Both the position numbers and the translations under genes were made by a program. A stretch of DNA of 64,000 bases. It comes from Branchiostoma floridae (lineage: Eukaryota > Chordata > Leptocardii > Amphioxiformes > Branchiostomatidae). Within the stretch, counting starts at the first letter, position 1; every line of letters begins with the position of its first letter. This document shows positions 25,801 to 52,165 of the stretch, piece after piece. A model generated the notes under the pieces. It was given only the letters and a program-made list of their open reading frames with translations. It did not search any database and was not told the origin of the DNA. The stretch lies in contig NC_049982.1 of NCBI RefSeq assembly GCF_000003815.2, positions 10,253,947 through 10,317,946 on the forward strand, written 5' to 3'.

Positions 25801-28800
25801 GTTGAAAGAGAAGAATAGTTGTTTTCTCTGTATCATTGTGATTTATTTACTGTTTCTACCACAACTTAGAACGCATTTCTATTTATTTGAATGTACTTGT
25901 ACTAAAAATTCCGTACAGAAGACGCAGCTCCTTGGTTGCTGCTGTGGCCATCCTGGCTGTCCTGTAAAAAGTTAGCGTCTTCCTGGTCCTTAGGGGGCCT
26001 TTCTAACGAAAGGTCCCGGATGGACACGTCAGCGATGACGCCCCATGCGATACCAACCATTCCTGGGAAGTAGGTAGAAGTGATTCAATACTTTATAGAA
26101 GGACATCAAGGTTTTTCATTCTTTATCAGGATATTTACAAGCCAAATTCCTCAGGGCAATATTGACTAGTTCTACTTCGCACTGCAGCTAGGTGTCGCTG
26201 CTGACAGTGCGGTCCCAAACGTGAAATATTGTCGCATATACAAAGATAAAAAAAATTTATCCAGCAGCAATAAATAAGGAAAACAAGCAATTGTCAGCTA
26301 CTTCTTGAGTGGGAGGTCCAGAACTTGAGTCAGTCGTCTATCCAGTGGCTTCCCAAACCTGATAAGATTATTCAAGGAATACTACACAAATGTACTTAGA
26401 TATGATTACACGTCTTCTGACTCTTCGCCCCGTTCTTCTGGTAACACTGGGTACTTTTCAAAGGAATACGGAGTACAACGTTCCAAATAAATCCATCAAG
26501 AAATGTATCACACACATGTAATGTGCAGGGTAAACACAGATGACATTTTCCTTTTGAAACTTACCAAAGATATAGAAGGACGCAGCCCATCCAAGCTTCT
26601 CTGTGATAGCCCCCGTGGCACACGCACCCAGGAACATGCCAATGTACTGACCTGTCAGTGATAGAGGCCACTTCTATTGGGTAACCATTGTATCGCGACC
26701 ACAGCAACGAAAGTGTAAAGGCACACATTAACATTACAGTGATAACTTGTTAATTTCGAATTTAAAAAAAAGATTTATGAAAAAAAGATACATGTACGTA
26801 CAGTTTGTGATCCCTAGGATGCATCAAGTAGAATAAAAGCAAAACTGCAGTTAGGCGAACATATTTCTAAACCTAAACAAGCCAAGCTAACTACATCATA
26901 ACAATCCGGCAATATCTCGGTGTCATTCATCTATGACGATAATGTAACACTTATGCCATTGTCAATATTTTCTAGTTCTGCATGTGGTAGCTATAGAGAT
27001 TAGCTTAAAGTTTGTCGTTTGATAACTATTGCCATACTATACTATCAAGGATGATTGGCGAGAAATAAAGTTCATCCATTCGACGTCTACCCACCTAGAA
27101 GTGTGAAGGGCGTTCCCTGGTTGTTTTCAGTACGTATTACCCAGGCCCCCATCACGGCATAGGCAGCGGGTATAGTCATGCTCTGTGGGTGGAGGCGGTG
27201 ACGACACTTGCTCAAATACATTATACATATAAATGTAAATGGTATCCTAAGACTGGACTGTCAAGTGCAGAGCCATGTGTATTTCTGTCTCCAACTTCTA
27301 CCCATGGATATACAACCAGACTTTTATCGATGATAAATAAAAGACAAGGGGATAACTGCGGACAATACACTATAGAAACACCTTTGTCGTGCGACTATAG
27401 TTCTTTGTTTATTGTCAGCTGCGTGCCCCATTGATAACAATGTTGAAATTAAATTTCACATATAGGGTACCATCTGGATGGACATTTTCTGTGATAGATA
27501 CATGTCCATGACCCCCTACCTCCACCAGCCCCTGCATGATGAGTGAGATGATGAAGGCGGACACGTGCAGTCGGGCGGCGGGCGGCTGGGCGATGTGAAT
27601 CACGGCACCGAGGAAGATGCAGCCTTCCAGGATACTGCAACAAGTCAATTTCTTTAAAAGAAATGTCACCGTTTTGAAATACACGAGCGCTCGCACAGAC
27701 ACACAGACACACACACACACGCACGCACACACACACGCACGTACACACACACACACACACACACACATCATACACACACACAGACACACACGCACACGTA
27801 CACAAACACACACACAGACAGACTCACACACAAACGTACACACACACACACGCGTACACGCACAATTTCAATCCTTCTCATCACTTCATGTGTATGCAGA
27901 CTCTCACACACTGTTCACTCTCTTGGCGATTATCTCGACTGTTGGTCTCACCGCACAGAAGAGTAACGGTCGAACAGGTATCCTCCAATCAGCTTCGTCG
28001 CAACGTAGCCCCAATAATAACATCCGAACAGCACACCGACCATCGTCTGCGACCAGTCAAACTCCGGCCTGGTCTGCCAATAAAATAAAATAAAAACCTG
28101 TGGAATTTTTCTCTTTATCATAGAGGATGGACGATCACCATATGGCGACTTATGTTTGAATCGGGGCTCTCATAAGTGACACAAGTTTACGTTGCTGCTT
28201 TCTGTGCACGTGGCTACTGGATTTATCACATACAAATTATACTGAAAACTTGGTCATTCTCAATGTTTAGTCCTTTTTCTGCAATTTGGAGTTGTGTTAG
28301 TCTAACGTAACGCGCCGACATTACTAATACAACTTAGAAGTTTTGACATTTTGCTATTTGAGGCTTTTACATAAAATGTGTACACATTTCATAACTTGCG
28401 CAGATCTTATCGTGACAAACAATGATATTACTCAATGGTATTATATATTTAATATCCTTGCGTAACTGCTTTGTGCTTCAAGTATGTATGACTTATGACA
28501 AATGGCCAAACATTTTACATCTGCGATAATGAAGTGAGCAGGCGATTAGGACACACCAAGGAGGTTATTGGACACACCTTGTCACCCTATTGACAGCAGA
28601 CCTGTTGCCATATGAATAATTGATACGCCATTATGGTCACATCAATGGCACAAATAGCATCAGGTCGAAAGAGTCGGAGTACACTTAAAAATCAACAGTA
28701 AATTTGATGTTTTTCTAAAGTTTTGTAAATAGTAGAAACATATCTTGGCTTGTTCACATTTTAGCTCGTCATAAGTGTCTTGATAACCTCCGACACACAT

Positions 28801-29164
28801 CCATTCCGATAAAACATGATTATCTTCTTGCATAGCAAAAGAGCCACACGACGTACACACTAAGCCAACCATAATCGTTAAGCACGGAAAAATCGCAAAC
28901 ACAAGCAACCGTTATTCCAGAATTTCATCAAGAGACTTGTCAGCATTGTGATCATACCCATAATGATCATGATCTATCAAATCCATCCAACCTTACCGCA
29001 GTTACCTGTTCCTCACCCTGCGCCATGGAATACTCTCGGCTAGACGTGTTAACCATTGCCACGATCGCTACATCCAGGTTCATCTTCATAGAGTACTGAC
29101 AAAGGATCCCTGAATACACCAAACACGTAACAAAGTAGCGCTTGGGAACGTGGGATAACTCCAT
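22848..29164 (-). CDS. SLC17A: SLC17-type transporter paralog C (11 exons, 524 aa)
   Basis: Exons: 29164-28997 (or donor 29006), 28073-27952, 27634-27520, 27182-27095, 26651-26565, 26062-25917, 25527-25360, 24814-24688, 24330-24217, 24015-23888, 23159-22848. Phases match and the sum is 1575 nt. It is a sister of paralog B: VPKRY and NLDVAIVAMVN at helix 1, GQYIGM, PLYYVHSFH and FGSGEEQSWA after helix 12 are shared. Charged residues of vesicular glutamate transporters are further reduced: helix-1 Arg is Lys27, helix-2 His is Phe72, helix-4 Arg is Leu128 (Glu135 kept), and the Lys shared by the other two genes in helix 7 is Gln. The exon 24814-24688 is 127 nt where the paralogs have 133, and its protein lost the LADSRYGRQ stretch. 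Membrane transporter fold is secure, substrate unknown. The C-terminus is acidic, with EEEYLEED. Confidence 0.9.
25141..25208. repeat. AT-rich palindromic tract
   Basis: (TA)n runs surround ATATCGCTATATATATA and its inverse ATATAGCGATATAG, forming an imperfect inverted repeat in the intron before the 25527-25360 exon's neighbour. It could extrude a cruciform; no gene function is implied. Confidence 0.7.
27696..27862. repeat. (CA)n microsatellite with interruptions
   Basis: About 165 bases of CA repeats with CG and GA interruptions lie in intron 2 of paralog C, about 60 bases upstream (in transcript sense) of the exon 27634-27520. The long frames read through it on both strands are low-complexity artefacts. 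Confidence 0.95.
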
Positions 29165-29304
29165 CTTTAAACGTAACGCGGTGCCTCACAAAACAACGGT
29201 TACAAAACTGGCATGCATTCGTGGATTCAGGGCGCGGGCAAGAATCGTCATATGCAACAGCGCTATCTAGCGAAATGAGTTGCGACTGCAATAAGGCAGC
29301 CGGT

Positions 29305-29319
29305 GGGGGGGGGGGGGGG
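29305..29319. repeat. Homopolymer run of 15 G
   Basis: An uninterrupted G run sits immediately before the repeat starting at about 29330. It is a likely sequencing or polymerase trouble spot and could fold as a quadruplex with neighbouring Gs. Confidence 0.85.
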
Positions 29320-29329
29320 TTCCCGCACC

Positions 29330-30110
29330 TTGTTATCTCCATAAAAATGGAGATATAGTTTTGGGTGTGGCTGTGTGTCTGTGTGTTTGTTTGTTTGTTT
29401 GTGTTTCCGGATATTTGTGGTCAGCATAACTCAAGAACCTCTGGATGGATTGCCATGATATTTGGTATGTAGGTAGGTGTTGGGAGGACAAAGGTCAAGG
29501 TCAATTTTGGGCCCCCTGGTATGTGACCTTGATACTACAGCAGATATTCCGTTTTTTGTATCTTTTGACCTGGATGTGCTATGGTCTTGATTTTTTCGTG
29601 GCAGACAGCTTGTGACATAAGGAATAGGTGGTGTACTTTGGGTCCCCTAGCAGGTTGCTCTGGAACTGCAGGGGCGTTTTTCTCAAAATCTTCTAAGGAG
29701 GATAACTGGACAAGGGAATGACAAATTTAGATGATATTTGGTATGTAGGTAGCTTTGACAGAGATGTACATAATCAAGTGCAAATTATGCAAAACTGGCA
29801 CTTAATTTGCATAATTAATGAGGGGAATCTATATTTGTAGTGTTTGCCATTGTGGGACTCAAATATCTGTCATATATGTAGTTTGTGGCTGGTGGAACAT
29901 TAACAGATATCAATTATGCAAATATGTCCCTAATTTGCATAATTAATGTAAAAGTACTATAATTCATCTAAATAGTAAATGATTGCACAATCAACATTTT
30001 GATTAGTGTAAGTTATCTAAATGTGTACATAACCAAGCATAGATTATGTAAATGTAGAAATCATTTACATAATCAGACTATTTCATGGAGATATGAGGTC
30101 TCCGAACTCT
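29330..30110 (+). mobile_element. AT-rich interspersed repeat, best full copy (family A)
   Basis: It runs from TTATCTCCATAAAAATGGAG through GT-rich and GGTCAAGGT modules to an AT-rich half with two blocks of ATTTGCATAATTAATG. It ends with TTTCATGGAGATATGAGG and CCGAACTCTTGTT. The ends share the inverted word CTCCAT(A/G)AAA. A second copy of the right half lies at 33340-33766 at very high identity, and partial copies occur at 30200-30600 and 4690-5040. No ORF of transposase or reverse transcriptase type is present, so it is non-autonomous. Confidence 0.7.
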
Positions 30111-30780
30111 TGTTGGTTATGTCTTATGACATCTCAAGTGGCCATAATCATTTGTGATCCAGAGATGCAGCGAGACCTAAAATCACAGCAGGGAACAGTG
30201 GAGAATGGTGTGTGTGTCTGTGTGTGTGTCTGTATGTGTTTGTGTTTCCGGATATTTCAGTTCAGCATAAGTCAAGGACCTCTGGATGGATTACGATGAT
30301 ATTTGATAACGCTATGAGGGTAGGTTGTGAAGGTTATGTTAGGAAGACGAAGGTCAAGGGCCCCCTAGTATGTGGCCTTGGGACTGTAGCAGAAATTCCT
30401 TTTTTTGTATTTTTTGACCTGGATGTGCTATGGTCTTGATTTTTGGTGGCAGATAGTTTCTGACATAAGGATTATGTGATGTATGTTCGGGTCCTCAGCA
30501 GGTTGCTCTGGAACTGCAGGGGCGTTTTTGTCAAAATCATCTAAGGAGGACAACTGAACAGGGAAAGCCAAATTTAGATGATATTTGGTAGGCAGCTTAG
30601 ACAGTGATGTACATCAACAAGGTTTTTGCTCCTCAGTCCCATTACACTGACGGGGATCATGATTTCGGAATCGACAAATTTGGCGCTATATTCTACAGTT
30701 TAGTTGATCATTCAGAATGGTTGACATAGCTTTGGGCTGCTGTGGACTCCACACAGCAAAAAACACACAAAGGGCGCACC
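30111..30780 (+). repeat. Rearranged copies of the same repeat complex
   Basis: The block GTCTTATGACATCTCAAGTG with GAGATGCAGCGAG and AAAATCACAGCAG (30115-30195) recurs at about 32255-32345. The GT-rich and GGTCAAGG modules of family A follow at 30210-30600. The block TATATTCTACAGTTTAGTTG with GAATGGTTGACAT (about 30688-30730) recurs at 32140-32185. These are nested or shuffled fragments without coding capacity. Confidence 0.65.
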
Positions 30781-30974
30781 TGTTAGCACATAGTGGCTGC
30801 TGTGGGCGCATGCAGAACTAACGTGGAAACATCGCGGTCTGCCGTGCTGCCGACACACAGGACTCGCCGTAGCGATTTCCCCTTTGCCATGTTTACTGCC
30901 GCTCGTTGTCCCACCGACACAAGGAGAACACGCTTCGACGGTTTCCCGAGCTACCGTGGCCGATAGGAACAATG

Positions 30975-31090
30975 TGCAAGACACTTACTTTTCTGCTCAA
31001 GACACTTACTTTTCTGCTCAAGACACTTACTTTTTTGCAAAACACACTTACTTTTTTCTGTGCAACACACTTCCTTTTTTCTGCGCAACA
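30975..31090 (+). repeat. Degenerate minisatellite, 22-27 bp unit
   Basis: The unit built on AAGACACTTACTTTTCTGCTC is repeated about five times with increasing divergence. Frames read through it on both strands are therefore repetitive and not genes. Confidence 0.8.
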
Positions 31091-31183
31091 CAGCTCGCGT
31101 TCTGGACAATGTGTTGTTTTCCCTGTCGATATGAAGAGGGCGCAATCTCTTCTGTCAACGTTAACAAAAGACAGTCCATCTCA

Positions 31184-31765
31184 CAACATATAAACTGACA
31201 TCTTACTTTTTCACAGAATCTAACCAGGTGAAATCTCTTTACGACGATTTTCATGGCTGATCCTTAGCTGTGGCAACATTACAGTATGTCTCCTGTTAAC
31301 CCAGACCCAAGCCGAAACCTAACGCCGCTGGCGCTGGACTGCAGTTTATTTTGGCGTTTGCATTTTCGCCAACTTTCTCTTGCGATACCGATCACACTGA
31401 CGTGTGGCGCATTTGCGTTTCAAGCTCGAATACGCAGGTTATGGAAATTACAGCTTTTATCACTAACTTAAAAACAAATTTAGAATGATTGAAATGCATG
31501 CATAAAAAAGAGGTTTGCAGTGATGAAAGGGTGTTCACTTATGATACTTGGCACAACATAGGTCTCATATTATGAAATATGTGCATCTGCAGTACAATCT
31601 TAAAAGACTCTTACAATAACAGAAGTGGCTTTAACGAACGATCACGTACCATATGCCAGATTTCACTCCATTATGTGTTTTGTATGATGTATATATATAT
31701 ATAAACTGACATCTTACTTCTTCACAGAATCTAACCAGATGGAATCTCTATATATGAAAATCTAT
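31184..31765 (+). repeat. Pair of direct repeats about 510 bp apart
   Basis: TATAAACTGACATCTTACTT followed by TTCACAGAATCTAACCAG occurs at 31189-31230 and again at 31700-31740 with few changes. The sequence between them has no gene. They could be ends of one element or a local duplication. Confidence 0.55.
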
Positions 31766-32079
31766 CATTTTCTGTGTTTCTGCGGTCAATCTCATTATCT
31801 ACCTTGGTGCTCCCATCGTGACAAATGTCGATCTACCTGTCTCTTGCAAAATGCACTTCAAATGCCCTAGGCGTCTAAGAACGCAAGGTCATATTCACAA
31901 CGGCTTCACAATAAAGGAGCGTGGAAATCACACATTTTCTGACTTCTTAAGACTCATGTGCCCTACAGGCATGATGGGCTTCACTGAAGTTTGATACTAG
32001 ACATTCCGGTCCATTTCTAAATGGGATACGGTAATTCCCAACCAGCCTTCGAAACCGGTACCCCTACTTGTTTTATTAT

Positions 32080-32345
32080 CTCCATGAAAAATAGGAATAT
32101 AGTCTTGTTGCCATTACACTGGCGGTGATCAAAACTTCGGTCCTATATTCTACAGTTTAGTTGAACATTTAGAATGGTTGACATGGCCTTTGACTGCTCT
32201 GGACTTCATACAGTAAAAATCACGCAAAAGTTAAACAGTTCGGAAAGACGTCATAGGTTATGTCTTATGACATCTCAAGTGGCCATAATCGATAATCATT
32301 TGTAGATTCCAGAGATGCAGCGAGTCCTAAAATCACAGCAGAGGT
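32080..32345 (+). repeat. Third copy of the shuffled repeat blocks
   Basis: TTATCTCCATGAAAAATAGG opens this copy. The ATTCTACAGTTTAG and GACATCTCAAGTGGCCATAA blocks follow in the opposite order to that seen at 30115-30780. Confidence 0.6.
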
Positions 32346-33339
32346 CAGTGCAGAAGAGCGTAAAACATTCACCGTACATTGGGACGGTCGGGGTTCAACC
32401 AAATGTCACCAAGACTAACAAAATGGCACAGACTGCTTTTTATACTTACACCTAATCACTTATGATGAGACGAAAAACACATTCTGCTACCAGTCGGCTA
32501 TCCTACCTCTGGTAGTGGCCTGTATGGTCCAAGGACTATAGAAACAGAGTTGGGTATACGTAGCGCCCCAATATTCCGAGAGGTGGAGGAGGGATTAACT
32601 TAACTTTGATTTAGGTTTGATTTTAGCTGTGTAGTAGCTTTTAGTAGCTCAAAAGTAAAAAAAAAGAAATCAATTATTAGCAAGATATGGATCACATAAA
32701 ACTTTAAAATTAATGCCAGTTGGTGCCATGCATGATTTGAATTTTCGAGCTTGGAAAACTTGGAGACGCGATGTTTTGGTGAGAAGTCAAGTGAGCTGAG
32801 TGATATATAACCTTAGTAGAAAAGATCGGCATGAGGTGCGTTTAGAGTATTCAAGACCTCCGGCGGAAGCTAGAGTTCACCGACCTCATACATTCGTCTA
32901 TTATCATAATTTAGGTAACTATGGAAAGTAAATTCGAATTCCCTTCCCTTATGTGCGAAAGGAATACAAAACAAATATGAAATTCCTATCATTCATCACT
33001 ATCATGCATCACATAGCTCATGGTGCATGGGTTTTACTACAATGATTGGACAATGCACAACATTTAAGACGTGTAAGTTCCAAGACTTTATCATCGTATT
33101 TGCATAAGGCCATAAAAGTTTATTGAATTAGTGACTAGCCGAACAATCCAAAGGAGTTTACGCCAAGCAGCTATACTTAAAAATTAAATGTCGCAGGTGC
33201 TCTCTCTAAACCAATCCGATCACACACCTACTTTAGGGTAGCATGATCATGATGTCATTTACTCGTAGACACCCCCTCTTTAGATTAGCCTCCTTCCCTG
33301 ACAACTTTGTGGGCATTTGCGTAAGTTGTTGGGGGTAGG
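32346..33339. other. Gene-free stretch in the repeat region
   Basis: No exon-like frame, RNA gene or clear repeat was recognised here. Confidence 0.4.
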
Positions 33340-33766
33340 GTCTTCTATGGAGGATAACTGGACAAGGGAATGACAAATTTAGATGATATTTGGTATGTAG
33401 GTAGCTTTGACAGAGATGTACATAATCAAGTACAAATTATGCAAACTGGCACTTAATTTGCATAATTAATGAGGGGAATCTATATTTGTAGTGTTTGCCA
33501 TTGTGGGACTCAAATACCTGTCATATATGTAGTTTGTGGCTGGTGGAACATTAACAGATATCAATTATGCAAATATGTCCCTAATTTGCATAATTCATGT
33601 AAAAGTGCTATAATTCATCTAAATGATTGCACAATCAACATTTTGATTAGTGTAAGTTATCTAAATGTGTACATAACAACGCATAGATTATGTAAATGTA
33701 GAAATCATTTACATAATCAGACTATTTCATGGAGATATGAGGTCTCCGAACTCTTGTTTTGCTAGT
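33340..33766 (+). mobile_element. Second copy of the right half of family A
   Basis: From GAGGATAACTGGACAAGGGA to the terminal CCGAACTCTTGTT the sequence is nearly identical to 29697-30110, apart from a short deletion after TTCATCTAAATG. High identity means recent movement or local duplication. Confidence 0.75.
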
Positions 33767-34655
33767 CTCCACCAAGCCGTCCTACGGGTGTACGGGATCG
33801 TAGAATTCGGCCGAAAAAATCGGGACATTTTGGCCAGGGGAGTAGGTCCATCGGACCTGAAAAAATTCGGTGCACCGGATGTTGGACCGATTGAAAAATG
33901 ATTATATGATCAGGCATTCACACGTTTGGGGGCTTACAGGTCGAGGAAAATAACAAAAGCGAAGTAGAGTAGAGTCTATAACTCTATTGTCATTTCTAGC
34001 AACTGTTTCGCCAATGGTACAGAGGCAGTTAGCCTTGTAGGATTTAACTGAACGCCAGTGGGAGTCGAATACCACACAAAACATTTCTTTGTAGCGAAAT
34101 GGACCATTGTTTTGAATATCGTCCATTGACAACTTTTCACATACTGAATCAGGGTCAGGTACGGACCTGATCCTCTGGACCTGAATTTTCTGTACCGGTA
34201 CCCGCCCCGAATAGCCAGCGTAATCAGTCTGGTAGAGTACGAGACTAGTTTTGCAACGTGCGTAGTTCGTAACCAGAGTACCATCCTCTGTAGCAATCAA
34301 CGTCGCGTTAGTGGAGTTAATTTAAAGTTGGGTCAAGTCTCCACACCTTGAAGTCCTCCTAAAGTCCGCAAACACTTCTGATTGGAAATTACAACGCCCA
34401 CGACTTTTACACATTTCTTTCCCTTCCGGTATACTGGAAACCACCAAGCAGTATAGGGGCAAATACTAGTAATTGGCTGTGGTAAACGTTTACCGGACAC
34501 CAGTCGACGTGTGTGACGTAACTTGATAGTGCATTTCAGTATACGTCATGTATAACGTTATCAGTAGAATCCAATGGTCCATCCTACAGTGTACAAGAAG
34601 CTGACCAATGCGTATTGGAAAGGTTGGGTCTACAAGAATTGCACAAAGAAGTTAA
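33767..34655. other. Gene-free flank, one uncertain frame
   Basis: A 132-codon minus-strand frame at 33902-34300 overlaps a similar frame in another phase, and neither has splice-like borders or a familiar motif. Short GGTCCGA-type words recur around 33780-33900. I see no supported gene. Confidence 0.4.
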
Positions 34656-34670
34656 AACTTAAAACAAGTT

Positions 34671-34676
34671 TTTATT
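34671..34676 (-). terminator. Distal polyadenylation signal candidate of HELLS
   Basis: TTTATT on the plus strand is AATAAA on the minus strand, about 1.5 kb past the HELLS stop. It is followed by a T-poor flank, so it is only a candidate for a long 3' untranslated form. Confidence 0.35.
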
Positions 34677-36186
34677 AGCTTACAATGTCTGTCTTTTAAA
34701 ATATGTTAGTCTTGTGCGTCCCTTCCACAACAAAGGTTAACATAGAACAAAGAACAAGAATAACAATACATAGATGTGTGCTAAGGAAATAAGTCTGGGT
34801 TTTTGCACTTAATTTTACACTAATTTAATCTAATTTTTTGCTAATGTAAAGCTGGGTTTTCAGCACCTACATGTAATGTTGTATTTTTGCCTTTACTGCA
34901 TAATATTCATCATAGAAAGTTACAGCAACAGTCTCTCCTGTGTCTGTGTGCTTTACATGAACATTATGACATCATCAAAGTCTGTGGTCATAACTCCCTG
35001 TGCAGTAGATAACTGGTCTTCAATCACAAGAATATGTCATGTAGAATCCATTAAAAATCCTTGCTATCAACCTGTAAAAGTTAGTAGTAGTGTAGCCATA
35101 TAGAGCACATGGTACAAAATCTGCCGGGAATTTCCCTTTTTCCCTTAGAATGATTCAGACCAATGTAAAAGAATGTACATTTCCCCCTTATCTGATCAGT
35201 ACAGACTGGTCATGAAAAGTTTTAAAATATATCACATTTGCATATATTTTTGCCAGCTCAGAGAAGTGACACTAGACAGTACAATCATGAACATAGACAA
35301 CAGAAATAAATGAACACAAATAAACGACTTTGTAAACATTTGACTCAATTCTGTTTGGTTAGATGCTAGAAGGATATCTTTGCACATCTTATGTACCAAT
35401 GTTCCACAATCAATAACTTCCTACCAAATGAACCCAAAACAGACATCTATGATGAACAAAGTGTTAAACTAAGACTAAGAGTAAGACTAAATATTTTTTT
35501 ATACATATATTTTGCTATAAAAAGGATAGGCTAACTACTAAACAAACATAACGTTATGAACATAAACAATATCACATTTCTTTGAAATAAACATTTTTTT
35601 GACATAAGCACCATAGTAAACACAGAAGTTATTTGCATATACCTTAGGCAAGTATTACCAAGGAGCTTAATAAAAGCTCCTTGGTTTTACCTTTCAGGAT
35701 AGTTTCTGAAAATGCCATTCAAGTTATGTACATTTTGCTGTCAAAGTGACACAAAAGGAAACTGAAGAATGTTCAGTTTTATCACTGACACAATGTAAAT
35801 TGCACAGGGAAAAATCTGCCCATGTTTCTAGACAGTAAGTACTAGTGCCAGTGGTCTGGGAATGTACAGGGTAAACTTGGAAGTTGTACAAGAAAAAGAC
35901 TTGCACTAGTTTCCCTTTATTTTGAAACCTTAAACACTAGAAACACACCGCAAAGAAACACTTGTCACATTTCTTAAATGTATTAAAGTCCTCATTGGAG
36001 AAGAGGGCCAAATAGTACATCTACCTGGAATAGCTTGCTACTTATAATGTTATTTATGTTCACTCACAATACTGGCGCTACAGGAGACGTAAAAGGCACT
36101 GCTTGTATTACCAAGGATTTGAAAGGCCCTGGGTAGCTCTAACAGGATTCCATCCCACGATGACCCCTTGTGACCTATCTACTGAC
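34677..36186 (-). other. Probable HELLS 3' untranslated region
   Basis: AT-rich sequence without coding frames lies downstream of the HELLS stop. A closer AATAAA (TTTATT at 35916-35921) about 270 bases after the stop would give the short form. A perfect 12-bp hairpin lies at 35657-35685. Confidence 0.45.
35657..35685. repeat. Perfect hairpin ACCAAGGAGCTT / AAGCTCCTTGGT
   Basis: Twelve-base arms match exactly around a 5-base AATAA loop. The outer CCAAGGAG word is shared with the palindrome at 61303-61328 and with a single arm near 28556. Confidence 0.8.
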
Positions 36187-51214
<15,028 letters not shown>

Positions 51215-52165
51215 TATCAACGTAGTGAAAAGTGCGTAGCGTTATATCGATAAACTAGTGTCGTTTTTGACATGTTTGTTTCATGAATGATATCATATGT
51301 AATTACTTTGGTACTCATTAGTTTTAGTTCTTTGAGGAAGTGGCGTTTTCAAAAGTCAACAGCTGATCCTGTTACCGATAGAAATATTGGACTAATCTAA
51401 TTATGCATAGGCTCTGATGAAGGTGAATCGTATCAGATAAAAGTTTGGAGGGGAGGTCGAAATAAAAGGACATCAGTGGGGGTCATAAAATTAATTCTAC
51501 ATAATAGTAAAATTAATTCATTTTACCGTAAATGCCTCGTCCAAATGCCGTGCGTGGTACAAAATCAAGCAGCACTGCTTGTAGTTTCCCCTTCTGTGCC
51601 CTCATTGTGTAGTGCGGTCAGATCAAGCGGTAAAAAGATCGCCTTGTTCGCTTGGTGCAGTTTGAAAAGAAGTCGCTCGATGCATAGTTAGACTAGTTAG
51701 CCCAGTCATCTAAAAATGTTGAATCCTCCGAAATACTAATATGTGTATACAGGCCTTGATATGAATATTTAGTTAGGAAATGATTATTAAGATAAAAGAA
51801 AGGTAACCCCCAAACCTCTTATGTGTTCGTCTTTTCTAAATTCTATTTCTGATAATCTAAAACATGACTACGACTGTGCAAGGATGTTGTTACCATGAAA
51901 GTTAACCTGCGGTTGGTTTTAATTACATAATGAATAAAGAAATTGCTCTCCAGCTCAGAAAATTTACCATGTTTGAGTATGATTGTACGTTTAGATGAGG
52001 TGTAAGTTGGGCTATCGGCGTCTGACTAGTAGATAATTGTGTTGCACGAAAGTACGACAAATACCGGGCGTTGCACTATCCCAACCGTCCGCTTGGCGGT
52101 TACGTATTTCTTCATACTGTAATGTTGTTCAAGAGCAAACAGAATTACATAATTCCGATAAGATT
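51215..52165. other. HELLS upstream flank, no gene recognised
   Basis: No TATA box is obvious near the HELLS start. Frames are short and unstructured. A direct repeat of AAAATTAATTC appears near 51487-51520. Confidence 0.45.

Noticed and set aside
27415-27862. Cys/Val-rich and Thr/His-rich frames of 120-158 codons on both strands
   Set aside because: They read through a (CA)n microsatellite and one real SLC17 exon in the wrong frame.
33902-34300. 132-codon minus-strand frame
   Set aside because: A second frame overlaps it in another phase, and there are no splice-like borders, no motif and a repeat-rich setting.
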